Positions 18,404 to 29,973 of a stretch of 53,156 nucleotides of DNA are shown piece after piece. A model generated the notes under the pieces. The model saw only the letters and a list, made by a program, of their open reading frames with translations. It was not told the origin of the DNA and searched no databases. Origin of the DNA: Cymbomonas tetramitiformis (Eukaryota > Chlorophyta > Pyramimonadophyceae > Pyramimonadales > Pyramimonadaceae). The position numbers and the translations under genes are program-made. Positions within the stretch are counted from its first letter, which is position 1. Every line of letters begins with the position of its first letter. The stretch covers positions 1 to 53,156 of the forward strand of contig LGRX02034755.1 in assembly GCA_001247695.2 (NCBI GenBank), in the 5' to 3' direction.

Positions 18404-18884
18404 CTGCGCCATCGCTCACGGCAGGTCCCAACGTGAGCACCCTAAAACCCCTCTCAGCCGGGAGCTGGATTCGGGCGAGGCCGGTGGCGGCACGAGGCGC
18501 CCACACGTGGAGGCGAAGGGATCTGACGGGCCCAAAGAATGCACTCCTGCGCCGAGAGTAGATCCAGACGAGGAAGCGACGAGGCGGTCATGAGTGCCAG
18601 CTAGACATGTAAATACACTTCACCGTTTGCTCGTGTTGTTCAAAACGCATCCCACAAGAGAGCAACTGCGTCTTCCGAAAGTCGCCTCCCGTGCGTCTAG
18701 AGCGCCAGGAAGGGGACCAGGCGGCGGAGGTCGGCTCCCCCCCCCGTGCGCCGAGGCGCAGAGTCGACGCTCCGCGCGCGGGCCACGTCAGAGGAGGGCG
18801 CGCGGCACTGCCAAGGTGTCCACCTCTTGGGCTGCAGCCAAGGTGCGGTGGGGCTCCGGGTGCCACGGGCAAGCGCCGGCAAAC

Positions 18885-21165
18885 CTTACTGGCAGCCGCG
18901 GCAAGGGCCTCCTCAGCGACGCTGGCACCACCCCTGGGCTGGCCGAGCAGCAAGGCGCACAGGCCGAGCTGCAGGTGCGCCCCCCACAAGGTCGGCTGCA
19001 GCTGCACCGCCATCTCGAGGGAGCAAATCGCATCCTGGAATTCCCCCGCGTCGCGCTGCGCCATCGCCAGGTTCCAGTGCGCTACTACCTGTCACCGCGG
19101 CGCACTTAAAGGTATTCAGCGTCTCTCACCTGCCCCCGAGGAGGCGCTCTCCCCTGTGGTTACAATACCTCCAGGCTGGCGACGTGCTCCGCAACAGGTC
19201 GCAGAACGTTCCGAATCTTACAAAGCTTACAAAGTTAAACAAAAGAGTCCACAGAGCCTTGTCGGAAGTGCCTTTCAGAATCTCCCTGGGCGGAAAGTCT
19301 TTCTCATCCCGTGTCGTGAGCCAGGTTGGGCCGCGGGAACACACGCTTGGCTTGTGAAATTTGACTGGGCCGGGAAAAACCCGTTCATGAACATCAACTG
19401 GGCCGGGAAAAAGCATGGTGGTCAAGCTGGAAGAGGGGCAGGAAAACCAAGCCTGCCAACTTGGGCACGAAGGTGGGCTGGGAAACACACTGGTCAACTT
19501 CGCGGAACCGCTCCAAGACAGGCTCCGAGCACTCGGAGGCGGGGATAGCACACCTGAGTAGGCTGGAGCTCGATGGCCTTCTCAAAGGCTGGCAGGGCGC
19601 CCTGGATATCACCGAGCCAGTGCCGCGCAGTTCCTAGGTCGGTCCAGGCCTCCGCGAGCTCGGGGTTCAGCTCCACCGCGCGCATCAGCGACCCCTCGGC
19701 AGCTTGCATGCGGCCGAGAGCGATCCAGATTCCCCCGAGCAACTTATGTGCCGCTGGGTAGTCCGGGTACAGCGAGATAGCGCCACGATAAGCCTGCATA
19801 GCTTCTTCCAGCTTGTCCTGAGGCAAGGCGAAGAGGCGGAGGAAGGGGCAAGAGCCGCCTTTCAGCCACACGGCAAAGCTTCGGCTTCGCACTGAAGTGA
19901 TGATTGTATTGCTCTCTCCCTCCCGGATCTCTGACACTCAAGCCCGCAAATTGCGCGCGCGACATCGTGCGCACGGAAGCCTTCTGCGATTGAACCCGCT
20001 CGCTGGCCTTCAGACCCTAAAACATCCGCTGAGCAGCGATAAACCAGTCATGACTCAAAGATCCCAGCCTCATTAGCACACTGAAGGGGGGGCACAACCT
20101 AGCAGGAACTTTTGGCAGTCGCCTGTGCGGTGCAAAGGCGCCGTCTAAAGTGAGCTAACCACGGCTGACACCGACGGAGGCAGGTGAAGGCAGCGCCGCG
20201 ATAATTCGGAGCAAATTTCTGCTGCGGGGGTATCCTCTCGGTCCGGAGTACGATGCTATCGGACTGGAACCCCATCGCGCCGTTGTACTCTCGGGCTAGA
20301 ATCCCACAGAAGTTTCGCACACCTTGCAACTTTCGGGCAGGGTGCTTACCTGAGCCTCCAGTGCGACACCAAGGTTAACATAGATGCGGGCTGAGAAAGG
20401 TGCGCGCGTCGCCGAGGAGGGCTTGGCGTTGATAGCGGGAGGGGGAAGTGGGCATGAGGCGTCTCGCTCGTGGAGGCACTCTACGGATAAGCCTTCAACG
20501 CCGCTACGGTATGCTTCCACCGCCTCGCCGTACCTGACAGCCAGCGCCCACTCTCGATTCTATGGAGCCAGGGGAGCGAAATGACGAACCGTTCAGGTAC
20601 TCTTGAAAACAAGAAAAGGTGCTTCGTGCGCCTCTGGTCAGTGAACTATGGCAAAACAACAGTGCCCGAAGGTCAAGTCATGACCGCTCGGTCCTACGTT
20701 CACAGGGCAGGAGTCGGACGTCCGGGCGGTGGCGCAACGGTGATGGCAGACTGACACACATGAGGTTGGAGGCTCAGAGAGTCTTCAGGAATCTTAGTAG
20801 CGGTGCAAACTACAAACAGTCTCGGGGCTCGAGGAAGCCGACACACCTCCCAGATGCGTACAAGCAGTTGCCGTAGTGAAAGATAAGGTCGAGCTTTTGC
20901 CACTCAGGCCGAAGAGTCTGAAAATGAGCAACAGAAGGAAATCGAGTTGTCGAACGTATGGAAGGAAAAGCCAAACACTCAAAAGGGAACTTCCCGCGAG
21001 ACACGACGCAAAATAAGCGCAAAATCTGTTCAAAGTGTTTTCGTACCAGTGCCAGTCGATAGCACTCCGCCGAGTCCAACCTCTTCTTGTCGTGCAGCCC
21101 TTCCCGTTCTATTGCTTGCGCCAGGGCGCACAGGCATCTGTGAACATCCAACTTCAAAGTTTCAA
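18885..21165 (-). CDS. Tetratricopeptide-repeat (TPR) protein gene, partial, five exons
   Basis: Reading down the minus strand, the exons are about 21165-21047, 20917-20847, 20533-20350, 19817-19554 and 19088-18885. All borders are AG/GT with compatible phases. The joined reading contains repeated TPR signatures: FHYGNCLYASGR, YGEAVEAYRSGVEG, IYVNLGVALEAQ, EEAMQAYRGAISLYPDYPAA, WTDLGTARHWLGD, ALPAFEKAIELQPTQ, AHWNLAMAQRDAGEF and LQLGLCALLLGQ. TPRs are helical protein-protein interaction repeats; nothing visible tells the partner or any catalytic domain. The N-terminus lies upstream of 21165 (a candidate earlier exon around 21380-21520 contains KERLQLILPFAVERPKEFSR). The C-terminus probably continues through exons toward 14659. 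Confidence 0.75.
19554..19817 (-). CDS. TPR gene, best exon (88 codons, about 2.5 TPRs)
   Basis: Follows a ttgcctcag acceptor and ends cag|gtgtgc. It encodes consecutive TPR helices with the canonical small and aromatic positions: LGGIWIALGRMQAAEGSLMR, AVELNPELAEAW and TDLGTARHWLGDIQGAL. The plus-strand open frame over this DNA is a shadow. Confidence 0.85.
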
Positions 21166-21699
21166 AGTGAAGACGGACACTTGACCAAAACTTAATCCTT
21201 GCTAACCAGAGACAGCCTTAAAGTCCATGCTGCCGGTCGCGGATCCCAATTCCTACAACGGTGAAACATGCCGCTCACACAACGCTGTGAAAGTGACAGC
21301 ACTTGCTTTCAGGATGTTTTCTACATCCCTACAAGGAGTCGTAAAATGGAGTGTGGTGTCGTGAGAGCTCAAAGAGGGTGAGCGTACTCAGCGGACTCCT
21401 CGCAGCTATCTTGCTGGGATGCTTCACTTTGAAGTGCGCGCAGTTTTCGACTAAACTCCTTCGGCCGCTCCACCGCGAAGGGCAGAATCAGCTGCAGTCG
21501 CTCTTTCACACCCAGAAGCTGATTGTTTGTTCCAGGACCGCGTGAGATACCCTCCTCGTCGTCTCCATACGGAGACTTCTTTGGACTGACCTTTTGGAGA
21601 AGCAAGCGAGGAGTCTCTCTCAATACTTGGAGTTTATTATTCAAGCCTCGCCTTTCTCGAATGCTTATGTGGACTTCTGGGCCACGTGTTTCGACAACC

Positions 21700-23260
21700 A
21701 TTTTAATGAACGCGCAGGGCACGACAAAGTGGTATATCCACGAGAGTTACATATTCTGTCGCAAAACGAGGTAGTGTTTACTTCTGACTATACAAACGAA
21801 GTAAGGCAGACATGCGTACAAACCGTTCTCCAAAACAAAGGCAAGTGTGCACGTGCAGAAGTTTCTAGCATTCAGAGCGTTGTGATAGATCACTAAAAAC
21901 GGCCGAATACGGTAAGTTATCCAGAAAGGGGAAAATCCGTCGGATTCTGGCGATATCCAACAGCGACACCGATAGAATCTCTTGTTTTTGAGTTACGACC
22001 GGGCGGGGGAGGCAAAATTCTGCACTGAAAGGCGTTTTGCCTTTTCCCCCTCATCGAGAGTTTCGAGCTGTTGAAGCGAGGTGTTCAGGATTTAAAAAAG
22101 CCGTCTTACAATTTGCATCGTGCGATGCTTCCTTAAATGGGAATCATAATCGAATGGTTCATATAAAATTCACAGCGTTCCATCCGAGAATCAGAATCAG
22201 AATGAGAATGCAGATTCCCGACTGTCAGTGTCACTGAGGCGGGGGCATTAGGCCAAGGGGAGTGACTATTCTATGGTAGGTCGCGTAGCAGGGGGGCAAC
22301 CAGATTTCTTAACACTCTACACTGTGATCCGCCGAACCCACACCGCATTACATCTACTCTTGTCCCCAGAGCTTATGGACGAAAATAAACATTTAGGGTT
22401 TGTAACTCGGTGGGGTCCATAAGCTCTGGCATGACTCGGCAGGCCTCCAAATCGATGTCCTCCAAAGTGCACACCACTTCAGGGGCTTCAGCAGGAGGGC
22501 CAAACCGCAAACAGAAGTTCTGCTCAACACATGCCCAGAAATTGACCTGAGCTCAATTTATGGAGGTAAACGTCCTGAAAACTGCCAGGTTTTCAGTGAG
22601 CTGCAAAAGTCTGGCACCAAAATCATTCAAAACTACATAACTTTAGCGTACTCTATCCAAATTCAACAAACTATATAGAAAACTTCATCAGTTTTTCACG
22701 ACTTACGCGCTCCAACCATTTGTTTGTACAAATAAATGGGCCAAATCACCATATTGTGACTTGGCCGATCTAGATGCTGATTCATAGGGGATGGTATCGA
22801 GCCGTTAATCTTCCGTATTAATGCTCTTTCCGCATGATTTCGAGTATTCTATTTGTATGCTACCTTTTGATGTTTGGTCACTACAATATGGTTCATCACA
22901 TTGTCCCGTTGAAACACCTTTGAGTAATGTTGATAGATATAATGCCACATTTTTTATTATTCGTATGACATGTTACGCCGTGAGAAGTCGATGACTATAA
23001 TCATATCAAATTTTAATTTACCATCATATCACAATCTTTATCGGAGCATAACACAATGACACAAGGAGCCGATGTTTCTTTATCTTAAGCAGGGGCGGAT
23101 TTCCGCCTTCGACGAGCATCTGCCCGTGGAGGTGAGGAAGCAGCTCTCTTCCCAGCGATTCCCGCGCTCGTCAACAAATCTGTCACCAAATCTGGCGCCT
23201 CCATTACAACTGCACGTGTCCACACCCGCCCCCCGCGATCCCATCAATTTTGACCCCAAC
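21700..23260. other. AT-richer intergenic stretch with one hairpin
   Basis: No supported gene. A short inverted pair, ccagagcttatgga (about 22360) and tccataagctctgg (about 22427), brackets roughly 50 bp and could be a small MITE-like hairpin. From about 22600 onward the sequence is strongly AT-rich. Confidence 0.5.
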
Positions 23261-23261
23261 A

Positions 23262-23530
23262 CATTAAAGTTGACCCTGAAACACTCATTTTTGCTCCTGA
23301 AATACTAATTCTGACCGTAAAACACCCATTTGTGACCCCATGCAGCCGTTTTAGACCCCGAAACACTCATTTCCGACCCTAAAACACTATTTCTGACCCT
23401 GAAACACTCATTTCTGACCCCGAAACACTGTTTTTGACCCTGAAACACTCATTTCTGACCCGGGTACACTCATTCCTGACCCTAAAACTCTATTTTTGAC
23501 CCTCAAACACTCATTTATGACCCCAAAACA
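23262..23530. repeat. Short tandem repeat, 20-22 bp period
   Basis: Degenerate units of the form ttttgaccctgaaacactca, with variants in the middle (accctaaaac, accccgaaac). About 12 copies, ending just before the hAT-1 left end. Confidence 0.9.
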
Positions 23531-23668
23531 ATTTCACCATAACCGTAGATGTCTGGGTCCGACAAATCGCCAATCGCGATTAATCGCGGGGACCCCAAAA
23601 TACGATTAATCGCGCGATTAATCGTCCAAGAAAGAAAAGAAGAGAAAACGCGATTAATCGTCCACGCG

Positions 23669-26600
23669 ATGTCGCCGGAAACCATATGTAGAATTTACCC
23701 CTCATTTCATGAATTCAAGTGCTCGGTTCCCGCTCAGATCATCAGCATGCCTCCCTCACCCAGCGTTGTGGACGTGAGGTTCCTGTGGTGGTTTGTACGC
23801 GTGTTTAAGGACGGTAAAAGCTGTAACAGCGACTCAGAACTGCAGGAACCCGGGTATGTTGGCTCAAGCCATGATAAGTGCAGGTGTCTATTTTGTGGCA
23901 AGGTGCTTATGTCACAAACACCGCGCATCTTACATCACGTTGGACAGATCGCAGGCCAAGGGATATCTATTTGCCCAGGCGTCACAGCAGATCCGACAGA
24001 GTCGACACAAGAAACGAGCAAGCGCAAAGAGCAATTTTCCGCAGCGAAAGTAAAGTGCAAGGAAACGAAAGGAGCACAGACTGAGGCGAATAATCGTCGG
24101 AAAGAGCTCGAGGGTCTAGACATCGCTGCTGGAGGCCTGAACGCACGGAAGAGGCAAAAGTCACTGTCTGAATTTGGCTCGTTTAGTAATAAACCTGACG
24201 CGCAAACCACCGCTAATGAAGCCCTTGCGCGTGCTTTCTACGTCACCAAAACAGCACCAGAGATCTTATCGAACGAGCTATTTCTTGAGGCACTGCACAA
24301 GATTGCACTAGTAGGACCTGCGTATAAGCCCGTCGATGCGCGAGCCGTTCGAGGCCCTATGCTACAACAGGAACGCGAACGTGTGGAACAAGATGTCAAA
24401 CATATGCGAGGGCCAGTTGAGCGCTTTGGTAGTACAGTAGTGAGCGATGGAGCAACCGACGGCAACAGAAGACCCATTATCAACTTGGTAGATGTCAGCC
24501 CAGAGTTCGTCGAGTTCGTGTTTGCGATGGACTGCACTGGTCACACGAAAAATGCCCGGTACATCGCGGACCTCGTGACTGACTATATTTTTTCGTTGCC
24601 TGATCCGCGCAAAGTCGTGCAGGTCCTTATGGATAACGCCACACGCGCTTCGTGGCCACTGATCGAAGAGAAATGTCCGTGGGTTGTTGTTGGCCCGTGT
24701 GAGCCACATGTTTCCAGTTTGGAGGCAGGTGACATCATGAAGCTGCCCTTCTTTAAGGAAACAGCTCGACAAGTTCAAGTGGTCCGAAAATTCATCTTGA
24801 ATCATCAGAAGCCTCTTGTTGTCTACTTGTCTTCAAGGAGTTGGCAACCGGGATCGATGCTCCACACGCCAGGTAAGAACGCGATACAATAAGTTAGCGT
24901 TACTCTCCGATCTCTTGCTTTAGTTCGTTTCCCTAAAGTCTCAAAACTCATAATATGCACACACAGGTGGCACACGCATGGGCACTCATTACTATTGCTT
25001 CCGCGACTTTGCGAAGCAGAAGGAGGCTGTGAGCTCATCGATGGGGAGCACGGCTGTGAGCGACTATGTCAGGGCAAACCGATCGCAACGAGCAACTCCG
25101 GAATCCCCCACATTAACCCCTAAACCGTCATAACTATTTTTGGTTTTGGTTGAAGTTAGTGTTTTCCATATACCCGCCGCATACGAAGGCCGATTTGTGT
25201 TTTGAGCATACCACTTGAAACGTATTTCAAAGGCGCATCGTACTGCATTGTTCAAAATTGAGCATCGAGTGAAAATGCGATGTCACCAATGAATGTATAT
25301 CTCACGCATTGCGGCGCTGAATGCGTATCCACTGCCCCGTGTAAACCCTAATCATGACCCTAGCATGTTTTGCATAACGCCTAGCTATGTGTTGAAGATG
25401 TAACGTGACCTAAATAGGGTTGAGCATGCGTATTTATACGCGCAAACCATAACCGTGTGTTGTGTCAAACGATTTTCACACTCTTCATCGTTCGAGCTTG
25501 GAAGCGTGCGACAGTTTTGAGGGGCATTGGGCACGCAGTTTGATGCGCATAAGGGAGACCTTTTCAAAACAGTTTTCAAAAGCATTTTTGGATGTAAGAC
25601 GGCTTCATAAATCAATTTTAGGTACCCTTGGGTCATATATGACCCAGGAAACGGTTTAAGGGTTAATGGAGTCCTTCACAGAAGCACGCGACTATGCTAT
25701 TGACTGTGACTTGTATGCTCGGGTCGAATTGTGCCTTCGTGCTTTGGCACCTGTGATCGAGGTGCTTCGAATAGCGGATTCTGACGGTCCCACGGCGTCC
25801 AAGATTCAATACGCTAAGTACCAAGCGCAAGAGAAGCTGAAACGTGTGACCGTCGAAGCTGGAGAGGAACCTTGGCAGCCTGGGGAGTACGATTGGGAAG
25901 ATATAATGCAGGAGGTGGTCGCTATTCACAGGTAGGTTTCAGCTCTCGGTTGCACCTTTTTTTAAACATGCTATAGGGTGCAACCATATAAACTGTTGTG
26001 CTCTGTGTTTGTGTTGAACAGATATCGTTGGGACTACGGATACACCATCACACAGGGTGTTGGTTATCTTTTGGACCCTGAGTATATCGACATGGATCAG
26101 CATCAAGACGAGGAGACTATGAACTCCTTCCGTGCTTTTGTGGAGAAAACCTACCTTATGCCTGCCGCAGTCGCTGCTGACGCCACTGACGAGGAGCAAC
26201 GTGCATACAAACAGGCTAGGTGTGAGGTGTTGCGGCAACGTTCTGCTTGCGATCTGCAGTTGCTTGAGTATAAACTCAAACGTGGTATCTTTGCACGTGA
26301 CGAGGTGTGGGAAAATGCGAAAAAGATATCCGCAGCAGACTTCTGGTTCATGTATGGGCAAGGGCTAAAGGAGCTGCAACTTGTCGGCATGCGGGCGACC
26401 GCGCAAACGAGTGGTGCAGGTGCTTCAGAACGTGGCCACAAACTGATGAACGTGATCGAGGACAAGACCCGCAATCGTTTGAAGTGGGACAACGTGGAGT
26501 CTCTGATGTATGTGGCTCACAATGCCTATTCTACGAAGGGTGGGTATACCCACCGTAAGAGGTGCTTACGGTGGGTATACCCACCCGAAGGGTATCAATA

Positions 26601-27503
26601 ATTACCGATGATTGGCTGCGAATCACGGCATGTCACCAGTGACCAACTTGTTCTAGACACTCCCGTGAATCTCTATGGAGCCTCCACATGCGCCATAAAT
26701 GACTTGATAACGGGCCAAACGAACCCAAATACCCAAACCCTAATATCATCGGAATGCACTGTGTATATAGTATATTTGGTGTGCATAGTACCTGATTTTG
26801 AATGTGCAAGTGTCGGAGGTCTGCGAGGTGGCAGCACATATTGTACCAAAAAGTACGTCGGTTATATACCAAAATCAAAGTACATATCGAAAAATAAGTA
26901 TATTGATGTTATACCAAGCTGCAGAAGTCTGCAAATAGAGTTGAATGGGTATACCCACCGTAAGCGAAGTTTTCTACCCACCGTTATTTCCCCAACTTCA
27001 AGGTTGTGTAATGTGCCCAAAACTTATCGGAGTCGTGTAAATTAAGTTTTCCGTCCTTTAATCAACCTCTTGGGTCACAGAAAATCCATATGTTTAACCC
27101 CCGCAACCTACTTGTGCGGTCGGTACGAGCTTGCAAAGTTTGGCGTTACGGTGGGTATACCCACCGTAATATTTTTAGAATAGGCAACAACGTCATGAAT
27201 CTCCGCAAGCGCCGCAAAGTAACGTACGAAGGTCATCACACCCCTTGGAGTGAGGCCGCGGAAGAGAATGACGGGTGGCAAGATGCCTGGCGTGAGGAGA
27301 ATGCGGCAGAAGAGGCACGAGCTGCGGAGCTCCGAGAGGAGAGCATTCGTCGCGCGGCAACTCGATCTTCCCAGCTGGCACTATCTGCCGGCAGCCGTAT
27401 TCCACCAGTGTACGACGTGCAGGCTGAATCTGATAGTGTTGACACTGACAGTGTGAGCACTCGTTCAGGAAGGTTGGTCAGGAGACCTGTTGTTTTCTCT
27501 TGA
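23669..27503 (+). CDS. hAT-1 transposase (BED finger, DUF659, hAT dimerisation), multi-exon
   Basis: A cut-and-paste transposase. Exons: 23669-24872, 24967-25931 (interrupted by a MITE at 25117-25666), 26022 to about 26537, and a likely last exon from about 27180 to 27503. Introns 24873-24966 and 25932-26021 have GT/AG borders and matching phases. Domains in order: a BED-type finger (CRCLFCGKVL...RILHHVGQIAG...C); DUF659 with VVSDGATDGNRRPIINLVDV, AMDCTGHTKNARYIADLV, VLMDNAT and the CEPH site; a C-terminal hAT dimerisation region (FWFMYGQGLKELQ...SGAGASERG...NRLKWDNVESLMYVAHN). The start at 23669 is the first in-frame ATG inside the terminal repeats; a later one is possible. Apart from the MITE I see no lesion, so this copy may be young. 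Confidence 0.88.
25117..25662. mobile_element. piggyBac-type MITE inserted in hAT-1 coding sequence
   Basis: A 546-bp insertion with ends cccctaaaccgt and acggtttaaggg, bracketed by TTAA on both sides (25113-25116 and 25663-25666). TTAA duplication and CCC-starting termini are typical of piggyBac. Removing the element with one TTAA makes the hAT-1 frame continuous (codons aca tta atg gag). It carries no transposase. Confidence 0.88.
26539..27169. repeat. Palindromic motif GGTGGGTATACCCACC in hAT-1 intron
   Basis: Perfect 16-bp cores at 26539-26554, 26570-26585 and 27153-27168 within a 24-bp perfect palindrome at 27146-27169, and a half-mutated copy near 26944-26960. The flanking ttac/gtaa extends the palindrome in several copies. 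They sit at the two ends of the putative last intron of the hAT-1 gene, right by the donor and about 10 bp before the acceptor. Confidence 0.85.
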
Positions 27504-28074
27504 GGGTTGCCTTTAAGCTTTGACGCTTTGTAATTCGTCAAACTTACTTGTCACTTGTTACTTGTTACTTGTCAAGTCGTGACTTTGACAAGTAATTATT
27601 TAGCAGTCCATATGCATTTTGCCATATTCGGATATTTAGTAACGAGTGTATACTTCCCCCCGGTTTGCAATAGTCCAATCTGTAGACTGCACAGTCCACA
27701 GTCCACAGTGCACACTGCGATAATTGCTAAGTCGCATATTTGCTATATGAGACCCCTCGTGTTATGTATGTATGATATACCTAATCAAATTCACATCGGA
27801 TCGAGCGGGTACATAGTTGGAATGGATATATGTGTAATAATAATCGATAATAATAGCTTTATAAGTGTGTGTATAGGTACTCTTATAGTCCTACGGGTGT
27901 TAAGGCTGTCTACGAGTGTTAAGGAATCGGCGATTAATCGTCAGGGTCCAAAATACGATTAATCGTGCGATTAATCGTGTGGATTTTGACGATTTGTCCG
28001 ACCCAGGCCAGGTAGATGTATCAAATGGGACACCTACTTCATCACACATTTTCGATTCTCCTTACCGCGAGTAT

Positions 28075-29959
28075 TTATTCATCACCATCATCTAGAGTTA
28101 ATAACTCCTCAACGTCACGATCGTCTTCACTCTCAGGATCCACATCAGGAACACCAGTAGCCAATAAATCGCGAGCATTATCACGCAACTTCCACAAGTT
28201 GACACGCCGCACCCCTTCCACGGTCATCTTGCAAACATATGTTTGCATGTCCGTATCTGTCAACTCAGCCAACTTGCTTGCCTACAGTCGCCAACCCAAG
28301 CTCAATCAGCTTGGGACCAGTCTTCTTCCCCACACCAATCAACTCGGTGATCGGGGTATCCATATCCGCTTGCTGATCCTCCCGAGTACCTCCAGCTGCC
28401 AGATGAATGAATCTTGCGAACTTAGATCCACTCGGAAACGACATCTTCTGCACTTTACAGCTCCAGCAATCCACCACCGGCTCTGCATCTATGGGTACTA
28501 AGCGCTGCGCCAAGGACACTCCAGGAGCTTCAAGGGACACCGTGCCCGCCATCACTGCTTCCTGCAACTTGGACATTTCTTTGCGAACGTCCGCGCGGTT
28601 AAGGTTGCGAGCCCGCCAACGTGCCTCGCCATCCACCAGATCATCACACTCATGCCAACGCATTGATTGCTCCGCCTCCTTGATCGCCGCATCCAACCGA
28701 GCGTTGCATTCACCTTCGTATCGCTCCAACTTTGCTTGCACCGCTAGTCGCGAGGCTTCACCATTAGTGCCATGCAACTCATACCGACACACCGCGATTT
28801 GGATGGCCTCCTCATCTATGATAGAGGCCTTCATCCCGCCGAGTACCAGATCGCTCCCCTTCAGCCGTCGCTCCACCAAGTCAGCAGGCAGCCAGTGTAA
28901 GTCATCACGTGTCACTTGCCGAGTGTAACCATGTGAATTTGAGTGATTGTCTCGCATCCACACTTCATACTCCTCAACCGCGAGCAAATGCTGATCGGTG
29001 CCCGCCGTGTCGACGTACTCCATCTCCACCGCATCCAAGCTATCCAAAGGAAGAAAGCCGGCTTCCATCAACTTTGCTAACTCAGGGTCTAGGGAAGTCC
29101 CTCTTCCACCCGCATCGACACGCACCCCAGCATTAAGATCTACAGTCGATGAAACTCCCTCACCAACACCCGCCGTGTCACCATCACCAACACTAACACC
29201 GCTTCCGACATCATCACCCACTCCCGCAACTGCGACCTGCGGGGCGGTATCTCCACCTTGTTCCCGCCACGAGTACACATGCGCTGGATTGCATCCAGTC
29301 GGCGTAGTCCTCACGATCACCGCACTCGAGCCAATTTCATGCAGAAAGGCTCGTTTGGCTCCATTAGCGAGAACGGCGAGCTCAGCTTCTTGCTGCACCG
29401 CAAGCACCACAGCACAAGACTTCTCCACCGACGCCCTCGCTTGCCCCTCCACATCGAGGTACTTGTCAGGCTGCTCAACCATGACTTCCGCAAAAGCACC
29501 AGAAGACCTCTCACGAAAATGATCGGCGAGAGGCATGGGTGTGGCATCTCTCTTGAACATGCCTAAAGAGAGGCAGCGATCCTTGACCTTGCGAGTGTCC
29601 TTGGTCAAGTCATGCTTATGACCAGTGCGCCTGAAGAGCCCAGCCATGCGCATAAATACATTCGTCGCATTCCGCAGCAAGGTGACCAAAACTGACATCA
29701 CCCCGATGGTGTGGTCATCCGCCCAAGAGCCCACACATAATTTCTGAAATGCGTTCATGTTCTCAATCCATATGTCAGGGGCCGCATTCTTCTCCTGGTT
29801 CCCTGTGAGACTGATGGTCCTGTTATAGCGCAAATACACCACCAAGCGATATGGCAAACGCATGAAGTTCATTAGCAACGTCAACGTTATGATGACATAC
29901 TTCACTTTCCCCGTGAATTTGTACAAGTACACGGATCGTCGTTGCACCGTCTCGATCAT
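28075..29959 (-). pseudogene. Frameshifted minus-strand gene with helix-hairpin-helix motif
   Basis: A 564-codon minus-strand frame plus a 65-codon continuation in another frame. The switch sits at a duplicated 4-mer (cttgcttg, 28273-28280 on the + strand). With a single copy the protein would run on through an HhH-like stretch (GVGKKTGPKLIELG) into AELTDTDMQTYVCKMTV. The N-terminal region has an NRTISLTGNQEKNAAPD...WIENMNAFQK pattern that loosely recalls DUF6589-type proteins found in transposon-rich genomes; I am not sure. The middle has Gly/Val/Asp-rich and Glu-rich low complexity. The 5' end abuts the 179-bp satellite and may be truncated. Confidence 0.6.
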
Positions 29960-29973
29960 TAGGGAATTGGAAC

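Larger units (their letters stand above)
23553..28011 (+). mobile_element. hAT-1: hAT-superfamily DNA transposon, about 4.46 kb
   Basis: The left end ctgggtccgacaaatcg and the complement of the right end ctgggtcggacaaatcg form inverted termini; the right end has five extra bases. The 8-bp direct repeat gtagatgt flanks it (23545-23552 and 28012-28019), the size expected for hAT. Just inside each end are several copies of the palindrome cgattaatcg, arranged as cgattaatcg-cg-cgattaatcg. Both ends also share ccaaaatacgattaatcg. The element contains a transposase gene with BED, DUF659 and dimerisation regions. Confidence 0.88.

Noticed and set aside
18691..19548. 285-codon plus-strand open frame
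   Set aside because: Lies opposite clear TPR exons on the minus strand; a GC-rich shadow frame with no motif.
28998..29566. Plus-strand open frames of 102-174 codons
   Set aside because: Shadows of the 564-codon minus-strand gene.
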